From contig JBLDXI010000032.1 in NCBI GenBank assembly GCA_047495785.1, positions 248,001-312,000 on the forward strand: a stretch of DNA of 64,000 bases. The letters are read 5' to 3'. The translations under genes were made by a program, and so were the position numbers. Shown piece after piece: positions 22,863 to 34,469 of this stretch. The notes below the pieces were generated by a model. It was given only the letters and a program-made list of their open reading frames with translations, had not been told where the DNA came from and searched no databases. Position 1 is the first letter of the stretch; each line of letters begins with the position of its first letter. This DNA is from Lepidodermella squamata (lineage: Eukaryota; Gastrotricha).

Positions 22863-23302
22863 TTCGAACAAAGTATCCGATCTTTTCGCGACCCCGCCGT
22901 TTTCTTCAAGATCAAGATCTTCAGGCCACTGCAAAAAACCGATCTTTGCGTGATTTTCGTGATTTTCATGAATGAGGTTTTTTGCTGGTCGCAGAAGAAA
23001 AATAACGATCGCTGCTAATGAGGTTATTTTTAGCCACAACAACCTTTGGACCTTATTAAAAATCGAGGCGCCGCGTCCTGGTACGTTTCATGTATTCAAC
23101 AGCGGCGAATCCAATAGGTCAACCTTAGTTAAATTTTATTTATTATTACTCATGAAAAAAAAGTTGCAGCAAAAACACACGAGACCGTCAAAATAGTATT
23201 TATTCGAACGATTTTCAGTCACCCTTCTAGTATTATTCTCAACTTGCTGGCATCTCCTCTTCTCCTTTTCCTCTCCTCAGCAGAACCAATGTAGCTTCGC
23301 GA

Positions 23303-23775
23303 TTATGCCCTCGCGATTAAGTAGGTCGGCATGGTAGCAGGTCCAGAAATCCTCGTGCAATCAAAGTATGCATAGCAGATTTTGTCGGTTTGGTCGTACG
23401 CGAAGGCAGTATACTCTTGAGTCTGAGCGTGCATCTTACAAGTATCTATCGACGGAGTATCGAACCAGTGTTTTGCGGGTATCCTACTTCTGCAGGGGTA
23501 GTCGATTTTTTTGTAAGGCAAGAATCTGCTCTCACCCTGGGCTGCAGGCGATTGTATCAGTCTGTAAGTCGGAAGGAGAGCACGTTCGTCATTCCCTGCG
23601 CAGTCCGGGTAAGCGTAGCAGGTTTTTTTAGCTTGGTCGTACGAGAAGCCCATAAACAGGAAGGCTTTAGCGCGCGCGAAACAACTGTCAAACGATGGAG
23701 TATCGGCCAAGACAGCCGCTGGTACAGAGCCTTTACAGGCGAAGATGATTTTCTCGTATGGATAGAGTGCTGGGT
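23303..23775 (-). CDS. Two-domain four-cysteine secreted-type exon, signal-peptide exon not adjacent
   Basis: The open exon carries two copies of the domain (first: YPYEKIIFACKG ... CYAYPDC; second: LPYKKIDYPCRS ... CYAYFDC), both with all four cysteines. Its acceptor (ctactataacag at 23776) is phase 1, like those of the two paralogs. No signal-peptide exon is found between it and 24405; a dispersed repeat occupies 23829-24095. It could be a 5'-truncated copy. It could instead be spliced to the signal-peptide exon 24732..24792, which ends in the same phase, as an alternative to exon 24405..24673. Function unknown; extracellular location is inferred from the paralogs. Confidence 0.6.
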
Positions 23776-23828
23776 CTGTTATAGTAGACAAATAAAAATA
23801 AACATTAGCAGAAAACTATGCGATATGC

Positions 23829-24095
23829 AGCCTGTTTCGAGGTAATCACGGTTCGCACGAGTTGAGCCTAATTGTGTTACCCTACAAATTAGATCTGAAT
23901 CTTGACCAATTCGAAGAAGTATACCCCGAATAACACGGTCCAAAACGTTGAAGCTGACGATGAAAATGATTCTAGTGACGGGCTTTGAATAATATAGAAA
24001 ATTTGAGCCGAAAATTGATTTTTTTTATCGAATATTGCGAGCGCAAAAGGCTAAAGCTACCTAACTCTTGAGCACAAGTTAATACGGCCTTGTTC
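23829..24095. repeat. Dispersed repeat, copy 1 (second copy near 29961-30490)
   Basis: Words such as GGTTCGCACGAG(T/C)TGAGCC, TACAAATTAGATCTGAATCT and ACCCCGAATAACA occur in the same order in both copies. The copy at 30 kb has about 290 bp of extra internal sequence. Confidence 0.65.
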
Positions 24096-24404
24096 GTGCT
24101 ACGACCCAAGTCAGAAAGCGACCACATCCAAGGGACGGGCCTGCAATCTTTCTTATCAAATACCTTTGTCGGGCTTCGGCCCATTAGGTGTCGACCTAGG
24201 TACAGTGGGTTCCAAATCGAGAACAATGGACGCGCGCGTAAGACGGAAATGCTGACATTACGTTTAAAATGGGTACGATTAATGCTACTTCTCTTGACAA
24301 GAAGAAGAAGAAACCACTTTTGAACTTCGTCAATACGACGCAGTTGCTCTGAAAAAATTAAGGCCAAGGCGACATAAATCTTAGGTGTAGTCGATTTTAT
24401 TGTA

Positions 24405-24792
24405 TTAAGGCAAGAATCTACTCTCACCCCGAGTTGCAGTCGATTGTATCATTCTGTAAGTCGGAAGGGTAGTGGGTCCGCCAATCCCTCCGCAGTCCGG
24501 GTAACCGTAGCAGGTTTTTTTAGCTTGGTCGTACGAGAAGCCCATATGTTCGGAACCTTTAGCGCGTATGTAACAAATTTCAAGCATTGGAATATCGGCC
24601 CAGACAACCGCTGGCACAGCGCCTTTGCAGGCGAAGGGGATTTTCTCGTATGGAAAGAATTGACTGATTTGGCCTGTTAAATATAGTAGAGAAATAAGTA
24701 AAGTCATTTTGTTCAGAGGGTTCACGCTAACCTGAAGCAATAGTAGCAGCAGAGGCAACGAAGGCTACCACGAAGAAGAGCTTGCTAGCCAT
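24405..24792 (-). CDS. Secreted one-domain four-cysteine protein
   Basis: Exons 24732..24792 and 24405..24673 give 109 residues. Signal peptide MASKLFFVVAFVASAATIA, then one domain (PYEKIPFACKGAVPAVVW ... CYGYPDCGG). The stop TAA falls exactly where paralogs continue into a second domain (GESRFLP then stop). Remnants of that second domain (YNKIDYT then another stop at the Cys codon) follow, so the gene is a truncated two-domain form. It may share its first exon with the domain pair at 23303-23775. Family not recognised. Confidence 0.65.
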
Positions 24793-25127
24793 TTTTTGAG
24801 AAAAAAAGAAAAATATTCAACTGAATGGAGATGAAATAAAAATAAAATGAACACTTGGGGAGACTGACGAACTCGACGGCAAGTTTCTTCCTTTGTTCTA
24901 TCAGCTGCTTGCGCGCGGGGCGAGTCTAGACAACATAATTTTCTTTAACTTAAATAAGACTAGCCATATTGATTTCTTTTACCACGGGTTTCTCACCCTT
25001 GCTTATCTCTCAGCTGGGAATCCTCGAGCGATTCGAGGCCAGGCTGCATACTGACTTCTTCAATTGGCTCATGCGTGTCACGTATTTCGAATATCACTTT
25101 CGAATAACTTCGAATAAGTACTTTATA

Positions 25128-26301
25128 CCGTCAAACGGGGCGACTTTGCCACGAAAAAATGGGGCGAATTTCGCATAGCCATATCTCAGAGGTATCGAGA
25201 TAAAGACCCCTTGAGGGGGGTACCGTTGGAAAGCCCAAGAAAAGACCAGCTGGAATGCGTTGAACATACTTCCGCCTTCAGCCCTTTACAATATCTGATG
25301 ATTAAACACAGGTAAAGTTGAGCGTAAAAATTGAGTTTTCGGCAGAACTTAGATGACTCTAAAGTCGACCAGGCGTGATCAAAATGAAAAATTCTTTTCA
25401 TTATCGAGCAATCTCCGACACAAGCTATCCAGCGGGACCCCACTTGAGAGGTATCCGCCTTTCCACCTGCGGTTTGAGTTAGGGCAAAGCCCCCTATCTG
25501 CATATAAACCGTACACAAGGTCGCTTTGCCACAATTCCACGTCAGTTATCAAGTTAAATACGGCTCAAACAGTTCCACAGCGTATATAATTGAATTCTCC
25601 ATCATCAGGGCTTTCAATTGACATCCTACTTGATATGTATTGTGGCGGTGACGCCACCTGGGCCGTGACACGCGCCCTTGCGGCACGCGTCCGCTTCTCC
25701 CGCCACGGCGCCCACGGGCCCACCTAAGCACGCTCCTATCATTCATCAATCTGTCATTTCATATTTCATTACGCTTTACCAGTGCCTTGGCATAGTCCTT
25801 CCACCCTATCGTCCGCCTTTGCTACATCAGCCGATTCCATCTTTAATTCGTAATCCTATTGTCATCTAGAACACATTTTATCTATTTTATTTGTTACATC
25901 GGTACGCGGTATCGCGATCCGCCACATTCACTCCGCCTGCCTAACGCGAGATCGGTAATTTATTGCTAGCTTAAACAACCTCGTTCTCAACTCACCTTTA
26001 TTCGTACAGTCCTACCTCCGTACCGTTGTTGCCATTTCCGCCCGGCTGACCGCTTCGTTCCTCATCGAACCCGGTATGCAACCTCGCCCCTTTATACATT
26101 TCTTTCTTACGTGATGCTTTTACACAGGGCCTTGATTTTACCTTAATAAAAGACCTGATTGCCAACAACCAGTTGTGCTCCTATTGGTCTCACTGTTACA
26201 TGTATCATGCCTGAGAAAATGGCATCGTGCGTGATCTAAAACTCGATCGCAAAAACCTATGGCAATGTCACCCCATTGGCTAAAGTCGCCCCGTTTCACG
26301 G
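25128..26301. mobile_element. 1.17-kb TA-flanked non-autonomous DNA transposon
   Basis: Ends TA|CCGTCAAACGGGGCGACTTTGCC and GGCTAAAGTCGCCCCG...CACGG|TA are inverted repeats with two mismatches, flanked by TA. This fits a Tc1/mariner-type element. The interior has no transposase ORF and appears composite. Confidence 0.75.
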
Positions 26302-26423
26302 TATTTAAGTTTGAATATCCACTCCGATGATTTTATTACTGATGATATAACAATATCTGAAGATTGATTATCTGATTATCTGAAAAAGCCAGGTGAAAAA
26401 GACAGGCCATACAATTCTGAGAT

Positions 26424-26429
26424 TTTATT
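26424..26429 (-). terminator. Polyadenylation signal after the last TPR-array gene
   Basis: AATAAA on the minus strand, about 95 bp past the stop at 26523. The short spacers between the other array genes lack AATAAA. Confidence 0.5.
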
Positions 26430-26522
26430 GAACCATGAACGAAAAAACTTCAAAAAATTGGAAACAATTCATGATATATCGAATTTTTCCAAATTAAAAA
26501 ATTGTCAAAATATATGAGTTAA

Positions 26523-28793
26523 TCAATCACTGCAGTTTCTCAGCATTTGCTTGTAAATATTGTCCACTCGCGGCAGGTGAATTTTATGAGACCTAACAAC
26601 CATCGGAGTGATACGCTCCCAGTCCACTTTCATGAGAGCAGCCAGCGCCATGCCGCACGCCAACACGTCGTACAGCACCGTTTGCTCGGGCATGCTCGAC
26701 AACTCTCGCTCGGTCAAAACTCGCGTCGACTCGCGAAAATTCTGAATCGCATACACGCAGTTGAAAATGAACAGCCGAACGTAGTCTTCATCGTCATCGA
26801 CCCCCTTAACAACAGTTCGAGCCGCAATCTTCTCACACTGGTCACCGCCTCCGTTCAACAGGTGGTGAATGATCAAGCACGTATTGGCTAGCTCGTCGTG
26901 ATTTTGCGTGTTGAACCCTTCGAATAACACTCGAGCCGTTAAATCTTCCAATTTTTTAGGATCGGACGCCAGAAATTGGCGAACCTTCGATTTTTCAACT
27001 TGAATCACCGATGCGAGTAGGAAAATCGAATTTCGATACGACGCTTTCACTGAGCAGTAATCTTTCGCGTCGAGAATTCGCCACGAAATTTGAGGCAGTA
27101 GAAAATCGAATTTTGCTAAATTTTCCGCAAAATCTCGAGACATCAACACGTGCCAGCCAATGCATCTCAAAGCGGCACAATGCGACTTTTCACTGGCTGA
27201 TTTTATCGGAAATTTCGCGATTTTCACCAAATTTTCGCTTAAAACCACCGAATTATCAGTCCCGTTCCACTCTCTGATATTTTTATCCGGACGACGATGG
27301 CCCATATAGCTATGAATCATCGGGTCTAGAATTTTAATCAAATGATATAGCCCGTCACTTTTTCGAAATTTCGCATTCCTTTCGGCGAGATCGGTGTAGT
27401 ATTGAAGTTTTTTTGTTAGATAAAACCAGAATTCAGGCCGTTCGTAACTCGCCTGGAAAACAGACTCATAGACCGCCCGCCAGAAATACACGCAATTACC
27501 AGCCGGTTCACGCTCGGTCGGGTCGAAATTCTCGCGAAAATCGAATTGGCTCGCAATCGCGAGGTGAGCGACTGATTTCACCCTCGCGTCGTTCGGCTTG
27601 ATTTTCGTCAACGTATCAATCAGCGAGAACTCGCGGTCCGCAAATTCTGACTCGCGTAGATAGGCCGAAATCAGAACGAGATCGAAGGGGAGCTTAGAAA
27701 TCGGCCCAAAAGGCATGACGCAAAATCCATTGACAATAAACGAAGCCATCCAGTTGAAATCATTACAGGGCTCGAATTTTCGAATGAAATGATTTCGAGT
27801 CAATTCGTGTTGATACAAATTCGCCAGATTTTTCGCGAGGTAGTAATAGATCGACTGGCCTAGACCAGGTCGGGTGACTACAGCCTTCGCGCCTTTACTG
27901 GTCGCTAGATAACAGGCGAGTTTATTGAGAAAATTGCGAAAATTCGAATTTTGAAGGAATGAATTCAGATAAGCAGCTATGCAATTATCGAATAAATAGC
28001 TGTAGCACATCAAAATTTCTCGAATTAAACGAAGATCGGCCAATTCCAGCGAGTCGAAATCGAAAGAAGACATTGAAGCCAATCGCAAAATTTGCGGATT
28101 TTTCGAAATCAAATTCATGAACATTTCGTTGAATCGAAACATTCCATCCTCATCGTAAGAAACCATTCGACGTGAAATGTAGCACAGTTCGTCGATAACT
28201 TCATCGGCTGTTAAATTTCTGGATTCAAGCAAATTTGTCAACACATTTCTCAAGTCGCGGAAAATGCTAGGAATAGCGTTGAATTCGCCGATTGTTCGAT
28301 CGAGTTCATCACCCGGAAATGAGCTGCCCTTATTGCATAAAATCAACGAAGCCAGGTCGACATGGCCCAATTTCGCATAGGAATTCGCGAAAATGTAGTG
28401 GCCTTTTATCCAATCGTCGTTCAAAATCGTGCTGAAATATGCGTTTGAAGCCGCCTCCTTGAATTGGCCCAATTTTTCGTGGCAAAGAGCGATATTCGAG
28501 TATAAACGGTAGTTGTAAGGCCGTAGTTTAGCTGCTTTGCGGTATTTTTCCAGCGCCTCAGCGATTTTTCCTTCTTTGAATAGCGCATTGCCGTCTTCGT
28601 GGGGTTTCGTTACATCGGCCGGTTCGTCGCTGTGGCCAAGGCTTTTTCGAATTTCGGCGTGAATTTGAGCGGCTGATTCTGGGCTGGTGATACGATTCAT
28701 AACTTCAAGGATAGCCTTGCTATCGGCGATTTTTGCGGATTTTCCATCGATTTTTTGCTCGAAAGCCAAGTCGCCAAATAGCAATTCATACAT
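26523..28793 (-). CDS. TPR-array family protein 1 (756 aa, single exon)
   Basis: Seventh and last gene in the direction of transcription. The family N-terminal segment (MYELLFGDLAFEQ) is fused in the same exon. TPR repeats span about 65-165 (EDGNALFKEGKIAEALEKY, then YSNIALCHEKLG). The rest is a long, probably helical region without a domain I can name. The APFNDFSFYxH block of paralogs is diverged here (EPCNDFNWMASF). The EGN...SNIA arrangement resembles TPR co-chaperones that hold EEVD tails, and TPR plus helical repeats recalls UNC-45. Both are inferences only. A TTAG acceptor-like site lies 13 nt before the ATG. Cytosolic location is likely (no signal peptide). Together with the next gene it is the most diverged of the array. 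Confidence 0.82.
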   Translation of the reverse strand: MYELLFGDLAFEQKIDGKSAKIADSKAILEVMNRITSPESAAQIHAEIRKSLGHSDEPADVTKPHEDGNALFKEGKIAEALEKYRKAAKLRPYNYRLYSNIALCHEKLGQFKEAASNAYFSTILNDDWIKGHYIFANSYAKLGHVDLASLILCNKGSSFPGDELDRTIGEFNAIPSIFRDLRNVLTNLLESRNLTADEVIDELCYISRRMVSYDEDGMFRFNEMFMNLISKNPQILRLASMSSFDFDSLELADLRLIREILMCYSYLFDNCIAAYLNSFLQNSNFRNFLNKLACYLATSKGAKAVVTRPGLGQSIYYYLAKNLANLYQHELTRNHFIRKFEPCNDFNWMASFIVNGFCVMPFGPISKLPFDLVLISAYLRESEFADREFSLIDTLTKIKPNDARVKSVAHLAIASQFDFRENFDPTEREPAGNCVYFWRAVYESVFQASYERPEFWFYLTKKLQYYTDLAERNAKFRKSDGLYHLIKILDPMIHSYMGHRRPDKNIREWNGTDNSVVLSENLVKIAKFPIKSASEKSHCAALRCIGWHVLMSRDFAENLAKFDFLLPQISWRILDAKDYCSVKASYRNSIFLLASVIQVEKSKVRQFLASDPKKLEDLTARVLFEGFNTQNHDELANTCLIIHHLLNGGGDQCEKIAARTVVKGVDDDEDYVRLFIFNCVYAIQNFRESTRVLTERELSSMPEQTVLYDVLACGMALAALMKVDWERITPMVVRSHKIHLPRVDNIYKQMLRNCSD

Positions 28794-30832
28794 TTGTAAA
28801 ATAAATCTAAGATGAATTTAAAAAGAATGGAAACATTTCGTAACAGCGTTAAAAAATGAAATTTTTTTTTTTGAAAACAAAACTTTGAATCAAGGATCCA
28901 ATGTTTTCTTTCAACGTGATTTTAAATGAAACTTTGACGAACTGGGTAAAATTGAAATTAAAATTCTGTTAATTAACAAAATAACAAAACTAGTTTTTCC
29001 GGGTCGCTCCAATTCTAATCAAATTGCCAATGCTTTACCATTCCTTCAAAATTTGCATGAAATATGGCATAGGAATTCATCCTTTTAACCGACATCATTC
29101 AAAGTCGCCTCATCTACCGCTTCAGCTGGCTCGACAACAAATGCTCAATCGGCCGAGTTAGGTACAGATAAATAAGAAAATGGATGTGTAAAAGCGATCT
29201 GACCAGTCTTGGCCCTCCTGGGAGGCATCAGCCAACGTATGCGATACATCAACAAACATACTTATGCGTGCTTAAAAGTTTTCCTCGTGTCCAAGCCGCC
29301 AGCGCTTCTCATCGGCCTGTCGCTAACCTCTACTGCCCTGCTACGCATTGCGACTTGTGAACTGTCAACAAATTCTACGACTTTGTGGTATTATCTCACT
29401 ATTCACTATGTAAGAGCCGCGCAAAATCCTCAGCTTCAACACATCCTCGAAATTTTACGCCAGCCCAGTTTGAATGACACGCAGCGTAACGAGGTGTCCC
29501 AAACGATCTACGTTTCACGAAAGTACCAACCATCGTGACATGTCTCGAACGATTCATCAGCCATTTTGAACTGCGGCGCGCGGCCCGAAAGTGGATTCCT
29601 TCGCGGTCCGAGACTTTTGCGACAGCTTCGGCTTCCAGAAGCTCCGAACTAGTCGGTACAACAGCCGCGGCAACGCCCTGGTCGCGCGCAGCCGCAGGGT
29701 CCTTGTGGATATCATCGCAACCGGCAACCCGCGCTCGTGGCACATTCAAGTGCTGCGTGCCCTCCGAGCCTGTAAGACGGCAGTTCTGACGTCTCGCCGC
29801 AAAAGCTGGTGTACGCTACCCGGCCTGCACGGCTATCAAGCCCGCAGTTGACCACAAGGCGCGCCCACGGGGACGCCCGTTCAACAGGTTGGCATCAAGC
29901 GAGACCACAACCAAGGTTCAAAATAGGTTTCAAAAATTAACAGAAAACCAAGGGAAAGGCAGCCAGTTTTGAGGTCATCAGGGTTCGCACGAGCTGAGCC
30001 CGATTGATTAAGTTTACAAATTAGATCTGAATCTCGACCAATTCGACCAATTAAACCCGAATTGGTTCGGGGTAAACTTCGAACCATGGCATTGGAAATT
30101 ACTTGTGTGTTTGTCGTTTCTGAAATTACATACGCCTTCCTCAGAGCCGTTTGTTACGTCACGTTGTACATTGGTTGCACATGGTTTAATATTTAATACC
30201 TATTATCTAGAGGCTACAGGCGGCATTCGTTGCGTTTTTAGTGCAGCAAGAGTTTACCCCGAGTTTTGCAACGGAAACGTGTTCATCAACGCAGACGATC
30301 CAAGAAAATCGGCCCAAACAAGTGGCGCCGACGAAGAAGTTTACCCCGAATAACATGGCGCAAAGAGTCAAAACTGATGGTGGAAATGATTCTAATGACA
30401 GGCTTTGAATAATTTAAAATATTAATTTTCGAATATTGCGTGCGCAAACGGCTTGAGCTAACTACACTCTGAGCACAAGTTAATATGGGCATGTTCCGAT
30501 AATTTGCTCAAAGTTTCGAAATTCGGTGAATATTCTGATTTTCAAGTCATAAAAAAAGTAGAAAGTCGTCTTTATTCCGCACAAAGCTTGCTGAATTTTC
30601 CTGATTCATCTCCGAAATAAAGATCATATTAACGAAAGACTGGAAAAAATGGAAATGGATTTCATGCGAAATAGGAATTTCAATTTTTTAATTCAAAATT
30701 CAATTACTGCAATTCACAAACTTGAGAACATTATTCCATTTTGGTTAAACTGATCTCTAAAATCGGAGAGTTGTAGAAAGATCGCTCATAAACTACAATC
30801 GGAACGTCATACAGTCAGTCGCAAACACAAAA
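28794..30832. other. 2-kb spacer with dispersed repeat and unrecognised short ORF
   Basis: 29961-30490 is the second, longer copy of the repeat at 23829-24095. A plus-strand ORF at 29209-29538 ends in NPQLQHILEILRQPSLNDTQ, faintly like the C-terminal part of Pif1/Helitron helicases, but this is weak. 29540-29870 is GC-rich without a convincing frame. A minus-strand AATAAA near 30570 could serve the gene ending at 30833. Confidence 0.4.
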
Positions 30833-33800
30833 TCACCGGGCATCTTTGAGAACTTGTTCATAAACATTAGTCAAATGCGCATCCTTCGTAACGCGAATCT
30901 TCTCCTCGACGTCAACAAGCCGCGCGTCCAACTTGACCAAAACAGCCAACAACTGCCCGGCAGCAACAGATAACAGCCGCCCGTAAAACGGGTCACTTTT
31001 CTGCGGTTTTCGTATAAACGCCACCAAATTACGCACTAAATCATCTTCCTCCGCATCGTCCAAATATTGAAACGCCGAATTTCTACACCGGTCATTAGCG
31101 CTGAGAATGTGGTATAACATAAGCACGGCATTAGTTCTAATTTTCACATCCAAATCGCCCTTTGTAACTAAAACAACGCTTTGATGGATGAAATCTCGAA
31201 AACCGCTATATAACAACAGCCGATTACGAAATAACGTATTATTAGGCACGTCAGTCGCTGTGGCCAGGTAGAACAAAGCGCCGGGTAACAAGCTAGTCTG
31301 TCTAGCGTACGAATGAACAACTTCAACCGCCGATGGAATCGCGAAATCGTGCTTAGTGAAGGCGTGGAAAAACTGCGGCGATCTCGCGATGAAATGCGAT
31401 GAAATGTAGTAACATTTCGCCGCGATTTGCTTCATTTCATCTTCGAGGAGGTGATCGAACCGCGACGGCAAATCGTCGCCTAACAACGTTGCAATCGACC
31501 TGGCCAGCATTAGAGCGTTGATTTGTTGATTCCAATTTTTCAACTCGATAACAGAATTTTCGTCCTGATTTTCGGCGATAAAATTTTCTATCAAATCTGA
31601 AATAACGTTCAAATTTGTGACAAAATCTGCGCAACTCGGCTCGTCGTTGAATTTAGACTCTGTAAGGCGGTATAGTCGTTGAATTGCATACGTCCAAACT
31701 CCAGGACGATCCAAGCAAATTGAGGCGGATTTTTTATTTTTCGTAAAAAGCGACCAGGCTGTAATCGAAGATAACGGGTCGTCCATCGTGTGAAATTCGA
31801 ATGAGGAAACTAGGCTTAGAATCGAAAAAGCTTTGGCGAACTGAACCAATCGAGCTGCGTCGTTGAATTGCAGGAAAAAATCGTCCTCTTGAACGAAAAG
31901 CGTCAACAGATAAGCTGGGCAGTCGAAGTTAACATTTTCCTGGCGATTAACCGGCTGGTAGGGGGATGTTATGCAGAATGAGGCTAGTGACAGATTCGCG
32001 TGCCATTCCAGCGTTTTGAAGGGTTCTGTTTTTAGTAGATAAGTCTTGAGGATGGACGAATTGCCAGCGAGTGACACCAGCAGCTTGATGAAATTGCAGA
32101 ATGCAACCTGAAAATTGAACACATCACTAGATCAGAAGTTGAATTTCAAAATAAGTTTAGGCACCGCCCTAGAATTCTACCCAGTTGGGAACGAGAACTA
32201 ACTGCTAAATTTCCTAGCTGACGCGGCAGCAGTTTTCAGGAGGTGGGGTCCTTTCATGTGTCATAATCACTTTTTGAGGCGAATCTAAAACTGTCGGCGT
32301 TTTACGATTATAATTTGTTTGCAATTGCTCGCTCTCGCAGAGCCGATGGAGCAAAAGCAGGACGAGCTGCGGGAAAGGTTGCACGAAACCGAGCTGTCTA
32401 TGATACTGCTGGAATTCCACCCGGTCGAAAAATGGGGCGGTATTTTCGGGCCTCGATCGCTTGACGCTGTCGCGAAGAAACTTGAATGTCTTTTTGCGCT
32501 ATTTCTGCGAAGCTGAAAAAATCTTGCTTTTTCAGCCCGAAGCTAAAAGCCAACTCCTTAAATGTATTGAATATTGGAACGCGTAAATGCATAGACAAAC
32601 ACATATACAAAACGGCCCCTGCTCGCCCCACTGGGAGGAGTCGCCATCGATAGTCAAAGGTTATGGATTACTATTATTATCACCAATTGTATTTTTTCAT
32701 TTTCTAGAGCGAATTGTTAGCCCTGATCAGCCTAATGGAACAAAAGCAAGGCGAGCTCAGGGATAATAAGATGTCAGAAAGCGATCTATCACTGATCGTT
32801 CGAGAATTCTTCCCAGCTGATGCATGGAGCGATGTTTTTAGCCCGCGGTCCCTGGGAGCCGTGGCGAAGGAACTCAATTTATGGAGTCTTCATCTGTTAT
32901 ATTTATGGAAAGGGACAGTGAAAATTGCCAGCTCTTTCTGGTATTAATTTCTTATTCATTAACTGGTCATGTTTTATTCTGGCCCGGATTGGCTCAAGAA
33001 AACAAAGTACTTAGCATGTTTCAATGAAGTTTCTTCGACCTTGAAAAACTTGAGAACCCAAGCATAGGAGGTTTTTCCACTAAAAATGCAATTCGCTTCG
33101 ATCAAACGTTGTTTCCTTGATAATAGGTTTCCTGCTTCTCGAATAATTTAATTCTACTGATCGGACACGTTCCCCACCTCTTAGTTACGATGCATGTACG
33201 AAGTATAAATTTCCTGATGTTTTTTTTTCACGAACCCTTGATATATTTTTTCTAAAGCAGTGAATCGGTGTTATTATAATTATTTCAAATAAAAAATTTA
33301 TACATATTTACAATTATTTATACACTTTATAAAGGTTCAATTTCGATCAAACACATTTTATAAGCCTAGTGCTTGAGTGCTTAAATTTGCTGCTACAACC
33401 TCAATTTTTTGTGCTAATGTATAGAACCTATAAATATTTTCCAACTTACCGGTCCGAAAGGAACAGCTTTCAATGTGCCACTCATGCCGCTGCGGCTCGT
33501 AAAAAACAGCGCCAATTTATTCAAGAAAGTCCGAAAAACCGGTCGTATAACCAACGCCTCAGCAAACCGCCGCGACAACTTCGCATAATCACCCGCGAAA
33601 ATGAGATACAACGCCAAAATATGCAGTTTCTCGATTGACAGTGACGAGATTTCAAACGAATTCCCACGCGTAAAACTGCTCAACGTATCGACTTTTTCCA
33701 GAATTTCCACCGGGCTCTGAATTTCTTCAGAATAATCACCGTCCCCAAAATGGTAAATGCAATGGTTGAGTAGATACAACAGCTTTTCATCGCTCAAATC

Positions 33801-34391
33801 AGGAGATAACATTCGAGCGATTGTCGCATCCAAATCACTGCTATCAGCTACTTTGAACGAACTCCGGCTCAGGGTGGCCTTAGCACCGGCAATATGCTCT
33901 TCCAACAAATCGCAGTCACTTCTCGCAAAATTTTCCTGGATCAAATCGATGTAAGATAGGGCTAGTTGAGCATAGCCCATAAGCGTGTAACTTTCAACAA
34001 GTTTAACCTGCGATTTCAGCCATTTTTTATCGAGAAATCGCGTCACAACCGACGAATAAACAACAGCTTCTTCATAGCGGCCGAGTTTGAAGTTGCACAA
34101 CGCAATGTTCGAGTACAGCTTATAATCACCAGGCGCTTCACCAATAATACTTTTGTAAATCGCTATAGCCTCAGTGTATTTACCCTCGCCGAATAGCATG
34201 TTAGCTTTGGCGTGAAGCGTCGGATTAGCCGGTCGAGCTACGTTGTTATCACCTCGGCATTCGATAGCCATTCTTTCTTGAATTCGTTTCGCCTCAGCCG
34301 GAGTGCTGATTTGTTCGATGATTCTTAAGGTGGACGGACTTTCTGGGCTGTTGAAAAACGCGTCCAAATATTGAGTAGCAAGAGCGGCCAT
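30833..34391 (-). CDS. TPR-array family protein 2 (738 aa)
   Basis: Exons 33450..34391 and 30833..32107, phase 0, intron 32108-33449. The join is supported by paralog alignment: the exon 1 end VPFGP and exon 2 start VAFCNF reconstruct the GGFFGPF...LLKTEPF block seen in other members. The N-terminal segment is diverged (MAALATQYLDAFFNSPE). TPR repeats span about 65-165 (HAKANMLFGEGKYTEAIAIY, YSNIALCNFKLGRYEEA). The C-terminal helical region has DRPGVWTYAIQRL, the family RPGVW motif. It starts 78 bp after the stop of the upstream array gene, with a TTAG site 9 nt before the ATG. The intron is unique to this copy and holds two plus-strand coding-like units. Confidence 0.82.
32319..32947 (+). 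other. Two related coding-like units inside an intron, opposite strand
   Basis: Units at about 32319-32490 and 32708-32890 encode similar peptides: MEQKQ.EL, then a Glu/Ser-rich stretch, EF.P...W..(I/V)F.PRSL.AVAK.L. The second unit is preceded by a good acceptor (tttctag). They may be duplicated exons of a nested gene or fragments of a mobile element. No donor or start could be fixed. Confidence 0.35.
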
Positions 34392-34469
34392 TATATAAAT
34401 CTAATACAGACTTCTAAACTGATAAAAAGATGAAGTGAGAAAATCGTATTATAAGATTTTTAAGGTGGA

